Positions 1 to 8,612 of a stretch of 64,000 nt of DNA are shown here, in pieces. The position numbers were made by a program, and so were the translations under genes. A model generated the notes under the pieces. It was not told the DNA's origin. It saw nothing but the letters and a program-made list of their open reading frames with translations, and did not search any database. How positions within the stretch are numbered: position 1 is the stretch's first letter; each line of letters opens with the position of its first letter. Origin of the DNA: Streptomyces coacervatus (GTDB taxonomy: Bacteria; Actinomycetota; Actinomycetes; Streptomycetales; Streptomycetaceae); the NCBI RefSeq assembly GCF_029223485.1, contig NZ_JARHTP010000002.1, positions 248,001 to 312,000 of the forward strand, read 5' to 3'.

Positions 1-30
1 CACCGTCCTGACCTCTCCTCGCCGCCGCAG
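1..30 (-). promoter_or_regulatory. Possible ribosome site of a leftward gene at the window edge
   Basis: Read on the minus strand, bases about 10 to 22 give an AGGAGAG-type purine run, and bases 1 to 3 read GTG. This could be the Shine-Dalgarno site and start codon of a gene transcribed leftward out of the window. Nothing of its protein is visible, so this is only a spacing argument. Confidence 0.25.
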
Positions 31-188
31 GCCATCCCGTACGCACGCGCAGTCGCCGTCCCACGGTTCTGTCAGGGGACACGGCGTCCCAGCAGATCAG
101 AGTGTGGGCCGTGCCGCCTGCCAACGGGGCGGCGGCGGCCGGCGCTCCGGCCGCCGCGAGCACGCACCGCTGATCGAAGCGGTCGCGC

Positions 189-226
189 GTGGGGCCCTGT
201 CCTCTCGGGGGAGGACAGGGCCCCAC
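189..226. terminator. Perfect 16-bp stem hairpin
   Basis: Bases 189-204 are the exact reverse complement of 211-226, with a six-base loop (TCGGGG). A GC-rich 16-bp stem of this kind usually acts as a factor-independent terminator in Streptomyces even without a U tract. The gene it would terminate is unclear, because no coding region is recognisable immediately on either side. Confidence 0.6.
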
Positions 227-562
227 ACACTCTTCACTCCGCTTCACAATCTCCCGGCAGCGGGCGCATCCCGCAACCTGAACGCATGCATACGTGGTCG
301 GGGCTCCTGCTCCCGCCGACGGCAAAAGACCCCCGTCCCGGACCGGAAACCCGGCGACCCGGCCTGCCAACCACCCCCGGCCGTCCACCCACACGAATGC
401 GCCACCTGGGCGAGTGCGGCGCTGGTGGCGGGCGGGTCGTGGGCGCCGGCGGAGCCGTAGACGGCCGTAGGAATGGAAGAAGAGCTCGCGGGCCGCGGCC
501 AGAAAATGCGCCCGGCCTCTTGCCTGCCCCGACGTGGCCTGAATTACTGATCCCGAACACCA

Positions 563-580
563 CGACCGAATGATCGGTCG
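563..580. promoter_or_regulatory. TetR-type operator before paaK
   Basis: CGACCGA (563-569) and TCGGTCG (574-580) form a perfect 7-bp inverted repeat around ATGA. The core ACCG-N6-CGGT has the geometry I recall for PaaR-type TetR operators of phenylacetate genes in other actinobacteria. It lies 36 bases before the paaK start, where a bound repressor would block transcription. No paaR gene is in the window. Confidence 0.5.
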
Positions 581-615
581 CCCGTATTGATGCGGTTGGC
601 GAGGGAGACGTCCCG

Positions 616-1911
616 ATGGCGGATGCGACGGAGCTGCTGGACCCGGGGGAACGGCTCGACGCCGGTGCGCTGAGGGCGCTGCAGCTGGAGCGGCTGCGGG
701 CCTCGCTGCGGCACGCGTACGAGCACGTGCCCTTCTACCGGGCGTCCTTCGACAAGGCAGGGGTCCGCCCGGGCGACTGCCGGTCCCTGGCCGACCTGGC
801 GCGTTTCCCGTTCACCACGAAGGCGGACCTGCGCGAGAACTATCCGTACGGCATGTTCGCCGTGCCGCAGGAGCGCATCCGCCGCATCCACGCCTCCAGC
901 GGCACCACCGGACGCCCGACGATCGTCGGCTACACCGACAACGACCTTTCCCTGTGGGCCGACATGGTGGCCCGCTCGATCCGCGCGGCGGGCGGCCGCC
1001 CCGGCGACAAGGTGCATGTGGCGTACGGCTACGGCCTGTTCACCGGCGGCCTGGGCGCGCACTACGGTGCCGAACGGCTCGGCTGCACGGTCATCCCCGC
1101 GTCGGGCGGGATGACGGCCCGCCAGGTCCAGCTGATCCAGGACCTGGAGCCGCAGATCATCATGGTGACGCCGTCGTACATGCTCACGCTCCTCGACGAG
1201 TTCGAGCGGCAGGGTGTCGATCCGCGCGGCACCTCCCTGCGCGTGGGCATCTTCGGTGCCGAGCCGTGGACCGAGCAGATGCGGCGGGAGATCGAGGAGC
1301 GGTTCGCGATCGACGCGGTCGACATATACGGGCTGTCGGAGGTGATCGGCCCGGGTGTGGCCCAGGAGTGCGTGGAGACGAAGGACGGGCTGCACATCTG
1401 GGAGGACCACTTCTTCCCGGAGGTCGTCGATCCGATCACCGGCGAGGTGCTGCCGGACGGCGAGGAGGGCGAGCTGGTGTTCACCTCGCTCACCAAGGAG
1501 GCGATGCCGGTCGTCCGTTACCGCACGCGCGACCTGACCCGTCTGCTGCCGGGCACGGCACGGGTCTTCCGGCGGATGGAGAAGGTCACCGGGCGCAGCG
1601 ACGACATGGTGATCCTGCGCGGGGTGAACCTCTTCCCCACGCAGATCGAGGAGATCGTGTTGCGCACGCCCGGTGTCGCACCGCACTTCCAGCTGCGCCT
1701 GACCCGGGAGGGCCGTCTCGACGCGCTCACCGTGCGGGCGGAGGCCCGGCCCGATGCCGGCCCCGAGGTGCGGGACGCGGCCGCGCAGACGATCGCGGCG
1801 GCCGTGAAGGACGGCATCGGGGTGTCGGTCACGGTGGAGATCGTCGAACCGGAGTCGCTGGAGCGGTCGGTGGGCAAGCTCCGGCGGATCGTGGACCTGC
1901 GGTCGCGCTAG
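616..1911 (+). CDS. paaK: Phenylacetate-CoA ligase
   Basis: Adenylate-forming enzyme that makes phenylacetyl-CoA from phenylacetate, ATP and CoA, the entry step of aerobic phenylacetate breakdown. The 431-residue length is typical of PaaK, which is shorter than FadD. The P-loop SSGTTGRPT lies near residues 94-102, the YGLSEVIGPG motif at about 238-247, and the N-terminal YEHVPFYR block is characteristic of the family. A GAGGGAG ribosome site sits about nine bases before the ATG. It stands alone: none of the paaABCDE ring-oxygenase genes are nearby, and its end abuts the convergent acyl-CoA synthetase with no spacer. A benzoate or other aryl-acid substrate cannot be excluded. A palindromic operator at 563-580 probably controls it. 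Confidence 0.88.
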   Translation: MADATELLDPGERLDAGALRALQLERLRASLRHAYEHVPFYRASFDKAGVRPGDCRSLADLARFPFTTKADLRENYPYGMFAVPQERIRRIHASSGTTGRPTIVGYTDNDLSLWADMVARSIRAAGGRPGDKVHVAYGYGLFTGGLGAHYGAERLGCTVIPASGGMTARQVQLIQDLEPQIIMVTPSYMLTLLDEFERQGVDPRGTSLRVGIFGAEPWTEQMRREIEERFAIDAVDIYGLSEVIGPGVAQECVETKDGLHIWEDHFFPEVVDPITGEVLPDGEEGELVFTSLTKEAMPVVRYRTRDLTRLLPGTARVFRRMEKVTGRSDDMVILRGVNLFPTQIEEIVLRTPGVAPHFQLRLTREGRLDALTVRAEARPDAGPEVRDAAAQTIAAAVKDGIGVSVTVEIVEPESLERSVGKLRRIVDLRSR

Positions 1912-3408
1912 TCACTCACTGAACCGGTTCCTGAGCTCCCGCTTGAGAATCTTCCCGCTGGCGTTCCGCGGCAGTTCGTCCACGAATTGGACCCGTTTCG
2001 GCGCCTTGAAGTGGGGCAGCTTCTCGCGGGCGTGGGCGATGAGTTCCTGCTCGGTCACCTCGCCGCGCGGGACGACGACCGCGGTGACCGCCTCGATCCA
2101 GCGCTCGTCGGGCAGGCCGATCACGGCGACCTCGGCGACGGCCTCGTGGGTGTACAGGGCGTCCTCGACCTGGCGTGAAGCGACCAGTACGCCACCGGAG
2201 TTGATGACGTCCTTCACGCGGTCGACGATCGTGTAGTAGCCGTGCGCGTCGCGCACCGCGAGGTCGCCGGAGTGGAACCAGCCGTCGCGGAAGGCGTCGG
2301 CCGTCTCCTCGGGCTTGTCCCAGTAGCCCTCGCACAACTGCGGGGACTTGTAGACGATTTCGCCGGGTGTGCCGTCGGGGACGTCCTTGCCGTCCTCGTC
2401 GACCACGCGGGCGTCGACGAAGAGGACGGGGCGGCCGCAGGAGTCCATGCGGCCCTTGTGCTCGTCGGGTGCCAGGACCGTGGCCAGGGGACCGATCTCG
2501 CTCTGGCCGAAGCAGTTGTAGAAGGCGAGCTTGGGGAGGCGCTCGCGCAGCCGCTCCAGGACCGGCACCGGCATGATCGAGGCGCCGTAGTACGCCTTGC
2601 GCAGGCCGCCGAGGTCGCGGGTGGTGAAGTCGGGGCGGTTGGACAGGCCGATCCACACCGTGGGCGGGGCGAACAGGCTGTCCGCGCGGCCGCTTTCGAC
2701 GAGGTCGAAGAGGCGGTCGCCGTCGGGGGCGTCGAGGATGATGTTCGTGGCGCCGACCGCGAGGTAGGGCAGCAGGAACACATGCATCTGCGCGGAGTGG
2801 TAGAGCGGGAGGGAGTGCACGGGGCGGTCGCCGGCGCTGAGGTCGAGGGCGGTGATCGCGCTGAGGTATTCGTGGACCAGGGCGCGGTGCGTCATCATCG
2901 CGCCCTTGGGCAGGGCCGTGGTGCCGGAGGTGTACAGCAGTTGCACCAGGTCCTCGGTGCGCGGCTCGGGCCCGTCGTACTCGGGGGCCGCAGCCAGGCG
3001 GGCCGGCAGCGAGTCGTCGGCGTCCCGCAGGGGCAACGTCCGTACGTCGTCGGCGAGTCGACCGGCCAGGTCGGGGTCGGTGAGGACCAGCGAGCTGCCG
3101 GACTGGCCGACGATGTAGGCGAGGTCGTCGCCGGTCAGGTTCTGGTTGACCGGTACGTGGACGAGTCCCGCGCGGGCGCAGGCGAGGAAGCCGATCAGAT
3201 AGGCGTCCGAGTTGTGGCCGTAGGCGCCGACCCGGTCGCCGGGTTCGAGGCCCTCGGCGAGCAGCACGCTCGCCGCGCGCGAGACGGCCTCGTCGAGTTC
3301 CTCGTACGTCCAGGAGCGGTCGCGGTACTCGACCGCGACGCGCGCGGGGGTGCGTCGGGCGCTGCGCCGCAGCACCCCGTCAACCGTGCTGCCCTGTCCC
3401 TGCGTCAT
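1912..3408 (-). CDS. Long-chain acyl-CoA synthetase (FadD type)
   Basis: ANL-superfamily ligase that activates a fatty or related carboxylic acid to its CoA thioester in the cytoplasm. Visible motifs are the P-loop YTSGTTALPKG (about residues 160-170), GWFHSGDLAV (Asp that binds AMP ribose), the hinge DRVKDVINSGG, and C-terminal PRNASGKILKR with the catalytic Lys near residue 486. I chose the ATG at 3408 (protein MTQGQG..., 498 residues) because a GAGGA site precedes it by about ten bases. An upstream in-frame start at 3432 has no ribosome site. The substrate cannot be told from sequence. It converges on paaK, and the next synthetase at 3518-5071 is a separate paralogue, not a frameshifted part. 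Confidence 0.85.
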   Translation of the reverse strand: MTQGQGSTVDGVLRRSARRTPARVAVEYRDRSWTYEELDEAVSRAASVLLAEGLEPGDRVGAYGHNSDAYLIGFLACARAGLVHVPVNQNLTGDDLAYIVGQSGSSLVLTDPDLAGRLADDVRTLPLRDADDSLPARLAAAPEYDGPEPRTEDLVQLLYTSGTTALPKGAMMTHRALVHEYLSAITALDLSAGDRPVHSLPLYHSAQMHVFLLPYLAVGATNIILDAPDGDRLFDLVESGRADSLFAPPTVWIGLSNRPDFTTRDLGGLRKAYYGASIMPVPVLERLRERLPKLAFYNCFGQSEIGPLATVLAPDEHKGRMDSCGRPVLFVDARVVDEDGKDVPDGTPGEIVYKSPQLCEGYWDKPEETADAFRDGWFHSGDLAVRDAHGYYTIVDRVKDVINSGGVLVASRQVEDALYTHEAVAEVAVIGLPDERWIEAVTAVVVPRGEVTEQELIAHAREKLPHFKAPKRVQFVDELPRNASGKILKRELRNRFSE

Positions 3409-3517
3409 GAGTGATGATCCTCGGGCTGTCATCGGGTCAGGTCAAGCATCGCGCCACGGCCGGGGTCGTGCCGGTCATGGGAGGGGCAGGGCATGACCGG
3501 CACACGAGTCCGGCGGC

Positions 3518-5071
3518 TCACACGGGCCGGGTGCGGCCCTCCCAGTACGGGTCGCGCAGCCGCCGCTTGTACAGCTTGCCGTTGGGATCGCGGGGCATCT
3601 CGGCGATGAAGTCGACGCTCTTGGGCCGTTTGTAGTCGGCGAGTTGCCCGTCGCAGTGGTCGAGGATCGCGGTGGCGAGGGCGGGGCCGGGCTCGTGGCC
3701 GGGGGCCGGTTCGACGACCGCCTTGACCTCCTCGCCCCAGTCGTCGTGCGGGATGCCGAAGACGGCGGCGTCGGCGACCGCAGGGTGGGCGAGCAGGGCG
3801 GACTCGATCTCCGCAGGGTAGATGTTGACCCCGCCCGAGATGATCATGTCGATCTTGCGGTCGCGGAGGAAGAGATAGCCGTCCTCGTCGAGGAAGCCGA
3901 GGTCGCCGACGGTGAAGAAGTCGCCGATGCGGTTCTTCTTCGTCTTGGCCTCGTCCTTGTGGTAGGCGAAGCCGCCGGTGTTCATCTTCATGTAGACGGT
4001 GCCGAGTTCACCGGGCGGCAGCCGGTTGCCCTCGTCGTCGAAGACCGCGAGTTCGCTGATGGGCCAGGCCTTGCCGACGGTGCCGGGTTTCTTCAGCCAG
4101 TCCTCGGCGGTGGCGAAGGCGCCGCCGCCCTCACTGGCCGCGTAGTACTCCTCGACACTGTCGCCCCACCAGTCGATCATCGCCCGTTTCACATGGTCGG
4201 GGCAGGGGGCGGCGCCGTGGATGGCGTGCCGCATGGACGAGACGTCGTACGACCGCCGGACCGGTTCCGGCAGCGCGAGCAGGCGGTGGAACTGGGTCGG
4301 GACCATGTGGGTGTGGGTGCACTTCTCACGGTCGATGAGGCGGAGCATCTCCTCGGGCGTCCACTTGTCCATCAGGACGAGGCGGTGGCCGATGTGCAGG
4401 GACGCGCCCGCGAACTGGAGTACGGCGGTGTGGTAGAGCGGCGAGCAGACCAGGTGGGCGTTGTCGTCGAACGGCTTGATGCCGAAGAAGCCGAGGAAGC
4501 CGCCGAGGTAGGCCTCTTCTGGGGTCTTGCCGGGCAGCGGACGGCGGATGCCGCGCGGGCGGCCGGTGGTGCCCGAGGTGTAGTTCATGACCCAGCCGAG
4601 TTCACGGCCGGGGGGTGCCGACTCCGGTTGTCCGTCGAGGAGTTCCGGGTACGGGCGGAAGCCCTCGACCTCGCCGACCGCGTACCGGTGGGTGGCGGGG
4701 AGGCCGGCCTCGTCGGCGGCGTGGTGGGCGGGTCCGGCGAACCGTTCGTGGGAGATGAGCACCTTGGCGCCGGAGTCGGCGACGATCCAGCCGATCTCCG
4801 GGCCGACGAAGTGGTGATTGACGGGGACGAGATAGAAGCCGGCCTGGCTGGCGGCCAAAAAGGCGGTGAAGAACTCGATGCCGTTGGGCAGGACGACCGC
4901 GAACGCGTCGCCGCGTTCCAGTCCGGCGGCGCGCAGGCCGTGGACCAGGCGGTTGGCGGCGGCGTGCAGGCGCCCGGCGGTCCACTGCTCGCCGTCCGGT
5001 GCGATGAGGACCGTGCGGTCGGGGTCGGCGGCCGCCTGGGCCCAGAATCCGGCGGGGGGCGTACTCGTCAT
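3518..5071 (-). CDS. Acyl-CoA synthetase, second paralogue
   Basis: A 517-residue ANL acyl-CoA ligase. The P-loop YTSGTTGRPRG starts near residue 164. Further motifs are YYAASEGGG (the adenylate-binding segment), DFFTVGDLGFLDEDG and DRKIDMIISGG, and the end PRDPNGKLYKR carries the catalytic Lys. It resembles the FadD-like ligases that actinobacteria use for steroid side chains or other bulky acids; that is inferred from general look only. The ATG at 5071 has a strong GGAAGGAG site seven bases upstream and overlaps the stop of the upstream nitronate monooxygenase by ATGA, so the two are translationally coupled. Confidence 0.85.
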   Translation of the reverse strand: MTSTPPAGFWAQAAADPDRTVLIAPDGEQWTAGRLHAAANRLVHGLRAAGLERGDAFAVVLPNGIEFFTAFLAASQAGFYLVPVNHHFVGPEIGWIVADSGAKVLISHERFAGPAHHAADEAGLPATHRYAVGEVEGFRPYPELLDGQPESAPPGRELGWVMNYTSGTTGRPRGIRRPLPGKTPEEAYLGGFLGFFGIKPFDDNAHLVCSPLYHTAVLQFAGASLHIGHRLVLMDKWTPEEMLRLIDREKCTHTHMVPTQFHRLLALPEPVRRSYDVSSMRHAIHGAAPCPDHVKRAMIDWWGDSVEEYYAASEGGGAFATAEDWLKKPGTVGKAWPISELAVFDDEGNRLPPGELGTVYMKMNTGGFAYHKDEAKTKKNRIGDFFTVGDLGFLDEDGYLFLRDRKIDMIISGGVNIYPAEIESALLAHPAVADAAVFGIPHDDWGEEVKAVVEPAPGHEPGPALATAILDHCDGQLADYKRPKSVDFIAEMPRDPNGKLYKRRLRDPYWEGRTRPV

Positions 5072-6177
5072 GTGCCGCTCCTTCCGGCGATGCGGTTGAT
5101 GCGGTCGACGGCCTCCTCGAAGCCGCGGGTGAGGTCGTCGAAGACGGCCTGGACGCTGCGTTCGCTGGTCATGCGGCCGACGATCTGGCCGACGGGGGTG
5201 CCGAGCAGCGGCTCGACCTCGTACTTCTGGATGCGGGTGAGAGCCTCGGCGACCAGCAGACCCTGCAGGGGCATGGGGAGGGTCCCGGGTCCGGCCGGGT
5301 CGTCCCAGGCGTCGGTCCATTCGGTACGGAGCTGGCGTGCGGGTTTCCCGGTCAGGGCGCGGGAGCGGACGGTGTCGCCGGAGCCGGCGGCGAGCAGTTT
5401 CCTGGTCACCGCGGGCGAGGATACGTCGGCTTCCGTGCAGGTCAGCCATAGCGAGCCCAGCCACACACCCTGGGCGCCGAGGGCGAGCGCGGCGGCCGCC
5501 TGCTGTCCGCTGCCGATGCCGCCCGCGGCCAGGACGGGCAGCGGGTCGACGGCGTCGACGACCTCCGGGGTGAGCACCATGGAGGCGATCTCACCGGTGT
5601 GGCCGCCGGCCTCGTATCCCTGGGCGACGACGATGTCGATGCCGCCCTCCTTGTGTTTGACGGCGTGCCGGGCGCTGCCCGCGAGCGCGGCGACGAGCGC
5701 GTTCTGCTCATGCGCGCGGGCCACCACGTCGGCGGGCGGGGAGCCGAGGGCGTTGGCGAGCAGCTTGATCGGATAGTCGAAGGCGACGTCGAGCTGGCCC
5801 CGGGCGACCTGCTCCATCCAGCCGGTGATGCGCCAGCCGGACGCCTCGCCCTCCGCCAGTTCGGGCACGCCGTACTTGGCGAGGGTGTCCTGGACGAACT
5901 GCCGGTGCCCGTCCGGGATCATTGCCTCGACGTCGGCCTCGCTGACGCCCTCCACCTTCTTGGCAGGCATGACGACATCAAGGCCGTACGGCTTTCCGTC
6001 GACATGCGCCTCGACCCAGTCGAGGTCGCGCTTGAGGTCGTCGGGGGCGGTGTAGCGGACCGCGCCGAGCACCCCGAAGCCGCCGGCCCGGCTGATGGCC
6101 GCGGCGACGGCGGGGAACGGCGTGAAGCCGAAAATGGCGTGCTCGACTCCCAGTCTCTTGCTCAGCTCCGTCTGCAT
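5068..6177 (-). CDS. Nitronate monooxygenase family flavoprotein
   Basis: FMN-dependent TIM-barrel protein of the 2-nitropropane dioxygenase/NMO family (369 residues). Family marks are the N-terminal GFTPFPAVAAAISRAGG, the AGGHTGEIA motif holding the conserved His, and the phosphate-binding AGGIGSGQQAAAALALGAQG with the following WLGSLWLTC. True NMO oxidises nitronates to carbonyl compounds. Many actinobacterial paralogues sit beside acyl-CoA genes and may be enoyl reductases or promiscuous oxidases, and its coupling to a CoA ligase fits that second role. The ATG has only a distant purine-rich site. A palindrome 43-59 bases upstream is a likely operator. Confidence 0.8.
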   Translation of the reverse strand: MQTELSKRLGVEHAIFGFTPFPAVAAAISRAGGFGVLGAVRYTAPDDLKRDLDWVEAHVDGKPYGLDVVMPAKKVEGVSEADVEAMIPDGHRQFVQDTLAKYGVPELAEGEASGWRITGWMEQVARGQLDVAFDYPIKLLANALGSPPADVVARAHEQNALVAALAGSARHAVKHKEGGIDIVVAQGYEAGGHTGEIASMVLTPEVVDAVDPLPVLAAGGIGSGQQAAAALALGAQGVWLGSLWLTCTEADVSSPAVTRKLLAAGSGDTVRSRALTGKPARQLRTEWTDAWDDPAGPGTLPMPLQGLLVAEALTRIQKYEVEPLLGTPVGQIVGRMTSERSVQAVFDDLTRGFEEAVDRINRIAGRSGT

Positions 6178-6219
6178 GGGCGCAGAATGCCGCAGTCCTC
6201 CGGCCGACGGAAGGGGTTT

Positions 6220-6236
6220 TCTGATACACCGTCAGA
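6220..6236. promoter_or_regulatory. Palindromic operator of the NMO/ligase unit
   Basis: TCTGA (6220-6224) and TCAGA (6232-6236) form a perfect inverted repeat separated by TACACCG, in the divergent region between the NMO unit (start 6177) and the serine hydrolase (start 6294). The 5-7-5 geometry suits a TetR or FadR-like dimer. No matching regulator gene is next to it. Confidence 0.4.
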
Positions 6237-6257
6237 TTTATTGGGCGGGATGTCTCG

Positions 6258-6294
6258 TTGACATGACCCACAGCCGACACAAGTGTTTCTCGGG
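6258..6294 (+). promoter_or_regulatory. Possible promoter giving a leaderless message
   Basis: A perfect TTGACA lies at 6258-6263. Seventeen bases later is AAGTGT (6281-6286), a weak -10 match. Transcription would then start at about 6293-6294, which is the GTG start of the serine hydrolase. No Shine-Dalgarno site is visible there, which agrees with a leaderless transcript. The weak -10 element keeps this tentative. Confidence 0.35.
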
Positions 6295-8075
6295 TGACCG
6301 ACGACGCAGCAGACGGGCGCGGACTCTCCCGCCGCCAACTGGCCCGAAGAGCCCTCGCCCTGGGCGGTGCCCTGGCCATCGCCCCCTTCCCGGCCGGACC
6401 GGCGGCTCAAGCAGCGACCGGCTCCGGGCACCCCACCTTGCGCCACGGCTCCCCCGAGCGCGCCGGACTGCTCCCCGCCCATCTGCGCCAACTGGTCACG
6501 GACGCCGAAGGGTTCCTCGGCCCCTCCCCCAGGCATCCGTGGTACGCGGGCGCCGTACTGCTCGCCGGACGCGGCGGCACCGTCGCGCTGCACTGGCCCA
6601 TCGGCATGGCGGTGCGCTACCGGGCGTACGACGAGAAGACCGACACCGGCGTGGAGTTCCCCGCCGACCAGCAGATCCCCATGGCCGAGGACACCGTCTT
6701 CGACCTGGCCTCGGTGTCCAAGCTGTTCACCTCGCTGCTGGCCGTGCAGCAGCTGGAACGGGGCGCGCTGGAGCTGGAGGCGACGGTCGTCTCGTACCTG
6801 CCGGAGTTCGGCGCGGCGGGCAAGCAGGACATCACGATCCGTCAACTCCTCACCCACACCTCGGGGTTCAGGGACTGGATCCCGCTGTACAAGGCGTCGA
6901 CGTACGAGGAGAAGATCCAGCTCGTCTTCGACGAGGCGCCCCTCAACCCGCCCGGTACCAAGTACCTCTACTCCGACCTGAATCTGATCTCGCTCCAGCT
7001 GGTCCTGGAGAGGATCACGGGCCGCACGCTCGACACCCTCCTGCGCGACGAGATCACAGAGCCGCTCGGCCTCGACCGCACCCGTTACAACCCGCCCTCG
7101 TCCTGGAAGCCGGAGATCGCGGCCACGGAGGACGAGCGGGCGCCCTGGTCCGGTCTGCAGCGGGGGCTGGTGTGGGGCGAGGTGCACGACGAGAACGCCT
7201 ACACCCTCGGCGGGGTCGCCGGACATGCCGGGGTGTTCTCGTGCGCGTGGGACCTGGCCGTGCTCGGGCGGACGCTGCTCAACGGCGGCTGCTACGGCCG
7301 GGCGCGCATTCTGCGGCCGGAGTCCGTGGAGCTGATGTTCACCGACTTCAACACCGCCTTCCCCGGTCACGAGCACGGCCTCGGTTTCGAGCTGTACCAG
7401 CACTGGTACATGGGCGCGATGGCCACCCCGCGCACAGCCGGGCACACCGGTTTCACCGGCACCTCGCTGGTGCTCGATCCGACGACCGACTCCTTCCTCG
7501 TCGTGCTCGGCAACTCGGTCCATCCGGTGCGCAGTTGGCGCTCCGGCTCCGCTCCCCGGGTCGCCGCCGGCAACCACCTGGCACGCGCGGTGCCGGTGCG
7601 CCCGGCACACGGACGTACGGCCTGGTTCTCGGGCATGGCGAGCGCCACCACCGCCACGCTCAAGCTGCCCGCGCTCGACACGACGGACGGTGCGGCGCGG
7701 GTGGTCTGCGCCCTGTGGTGGGACACCGAACCCGCATCGGACGACCTCGTCCTGGAGGCCACGACGGACGGCGGCACCACCTGGCAGCCGCTCCCCTTCG
7801 CGACGCGGCGCCACGGCGAGGAGCCGCAGGAGCACCCGTCGGGCTCGGTCACCGGCTGGTCGGGCCGTGTCTGGCACCACCTGGCGGCCGACCTGCCGGC
7901 CCACGCCGGACTGGCCCTGCGCTGGCGGTACACGACCGACCAGCTGTACGTGGGCCGGGGCGCGTACGTCGAAGGGATCCGCATCGAGGCCGGGAGCAGG
8001 GTCCTGTTCGACGAGGCGCGCCCGGGGGACTCGGCGCGGATCGTGGCGGCTGGGTGGGCCGCGTCGGCCGACTAG
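6294..8075 (+). CDS. Tat-exported serine hydrolase (class C beta-lactamase/esterase fold)
   Basis: Secreted hydrolase of the penicillin-binding-protein-like superfamily (593 residues). The N-terminus has a twin-arginine signal, SRRQLARRALALGG (residues 12-25), ending near AQA-AT at about 40. Catalytic motifs are SVSK (Ser140, Lys143), YSDLN (Tyr226, Asn230) and HTGFTGT near residue 385, which replaces the usual KTG. After the catalytic domain a beta-rich region of about 150 residues follows (from about 430) that might bind cell wall or carbohydrate. Likely activities are esterase, D-aminopeptidase or carboxypeptidase; resistance to beta-lactams is not implied. The start codon is GTG with no ribosome site. 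Divergent from the NMO unit. Confidence 0.8.
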   Translation: MTDDAADGRGLSRRQLARRALALGGALAIAPFPAGPAAQAATGSGHPTLRHGSPERAGLLPAHLRQLVTDAEGFLGPSPRHPWYAGAVLLAGRGGTVALHWPIGMAVRYRAYDEKTDTGVEFPADQQIPMAEDTVFDLASVSKLFTSLLAVQQLERGALELEATVVSYLPEFGAAGKQDITIRQLLTHTSGFRDWIPLYKASTYEEKIQLVFDEAPLNPPGTKYLYSDLNLISLQLVLERITGRTLDTLLRDEITEPLGLDRTRYNPPSSWKPEIAATEDERAPWSGLQRGLVWGEVHDENAYTLGGVAGHAGVFSCAWDLAVLGRTLLNGGCYGRARILRPESVELMFTDFNTAFPGHEHGLGFELYQHWYMGAMATPRTAGHTGFTGTSLVLDPTTDSFLVVLGNSVHPVRSWRSGSAPRVAAGNHLARAVPVRPAHGRTAWFSGMASATTATLKLPALDTTDGAARVVCALWWDTEPASDDLVLEATTDGGTTWQPLPFATRRHGEEPQEHPSGSVTGWSGRVWHHLAADLPAHAGLALRWRYTTDQLYVGRGAYVEGIRIEAGSRVLFDEARPGDSARIVAAGWAASAD

Positions 8076-8150
8076 GCGCGCTCACCTGCAATCCGACACC
8101 GTGCGGCTACCGTGAGTAGCGATCAGTGTGCGCAGGACGGGAGACGCCGG

Positions 8151-8612
8151 ATGGCCGGAAGACTGACGACCGCGCTCGCGGCGGGCGTGGCGGTGATGTG
8201 TGCGACCGGTCTGGCGGCCGCGCCCTCGGACTCGGATCTGGAGGTGGTCCGGCTCGACCCGGCCGCCGCGCCGCCCGGCGGCCGTACGGTGGTGCACGCC
8301 TTCGCGGCCAACCGCGGGCCGGACCGGACCGCCTCGCCGTTCACCGTGGTCGTGGATCTGCCGCGGGGCTTCGCCGCCGAGGCACCGTACTTCCCCGAGA
8401 ACTGCCGGGCCGGTGCGTTGCGCCGCGTGGTGCGCTGCACGTTCGGGGCCGGACTGGCGCCCTTGCGGACGGCCACCGCGCTGATTCCGGTCCAGGCGGA
8501 CGCAGACGTGCCCCCCGGCACGAAGGCCGAGGGGCACGTCCAGGTGGTCAGCGACGACGACTGCGATCCGGGAAACGACCGCACGCCGTTCACGCTGTCG
8601 GTCAGCAGCTGA
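8151..8612 (+). CDS. Small exported DUF11-like protein
   Basis: A 153-residue protein with a signal peptide (MAGRLTTALAAG... cleaved near AAAP at about 25-29). It is followed by one Ig-like beta-sandwich of the kind found in DUF11 repeats: the stretches VVHAFAANRGPD, SPFTVVVDLPRGF and VSDDDCDPGNDRTPFTLSV are typical of such extracellular adhesion-like domains. Two Cys in the centre and one near the end may form disulphides. No enzymatic motif was seen. The ATG at 8151 was chosen over the in-frame start at 8112 because a GGGAG run sits about ten bases before it and the signal peptide then begins properly. Its stop touches the stop of the convergent GH16 gene. Confidence 0.65.
   Translation: MAGRLTTALAAGVAVMCATGLAAAPSDSDLEVVRLDPAAAPPGGRTVVHAFAANRGPDRTASPFTVVVDLPRGFAAEAPYFPENCRAGALRRVVRCTFGAGLAPLRTATALIPVQADADVPPGTKAEGHVQVVSDDDCDPGNDRTPFTLSVSS

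Larger units (their letters stand above)
1..615. other. Gene-free left flank
   Basis: No convincing gene was found before paaK. The open frames here (104-460 plus, 234-563 minus, 286-573 plus) are Arg/Pro/Gly-rich, overlap one another and show no family motif, so they look like GC-rich noise. The stretch holds a strong hairpin (189-226) and a TetR-type palindrome (563-580). The rest shows nothing I can name. Confidence 0.5.

Noticed and set aside
104..573. Three overlapping short frames in the left flank
   Set aside because: They occupy both strands, lack motifs and cross a terminator-like hairpin; treated as non-coding.
544..1686. 380-codon minus-strand open frame opposite paaK
   Set aside because: His/Arg/Asp-rich mirror of a well-supported PaaK; the composition is that of an antisense GC-rich frame and no family is recognisable.
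1912..5071. The two neighbouring acyl-CoA synthetases as one frameshifted gene
   Set aside because: Each has its own full set of P-loop, hinge and C-terminal Lys motifs and its own ribosome site.
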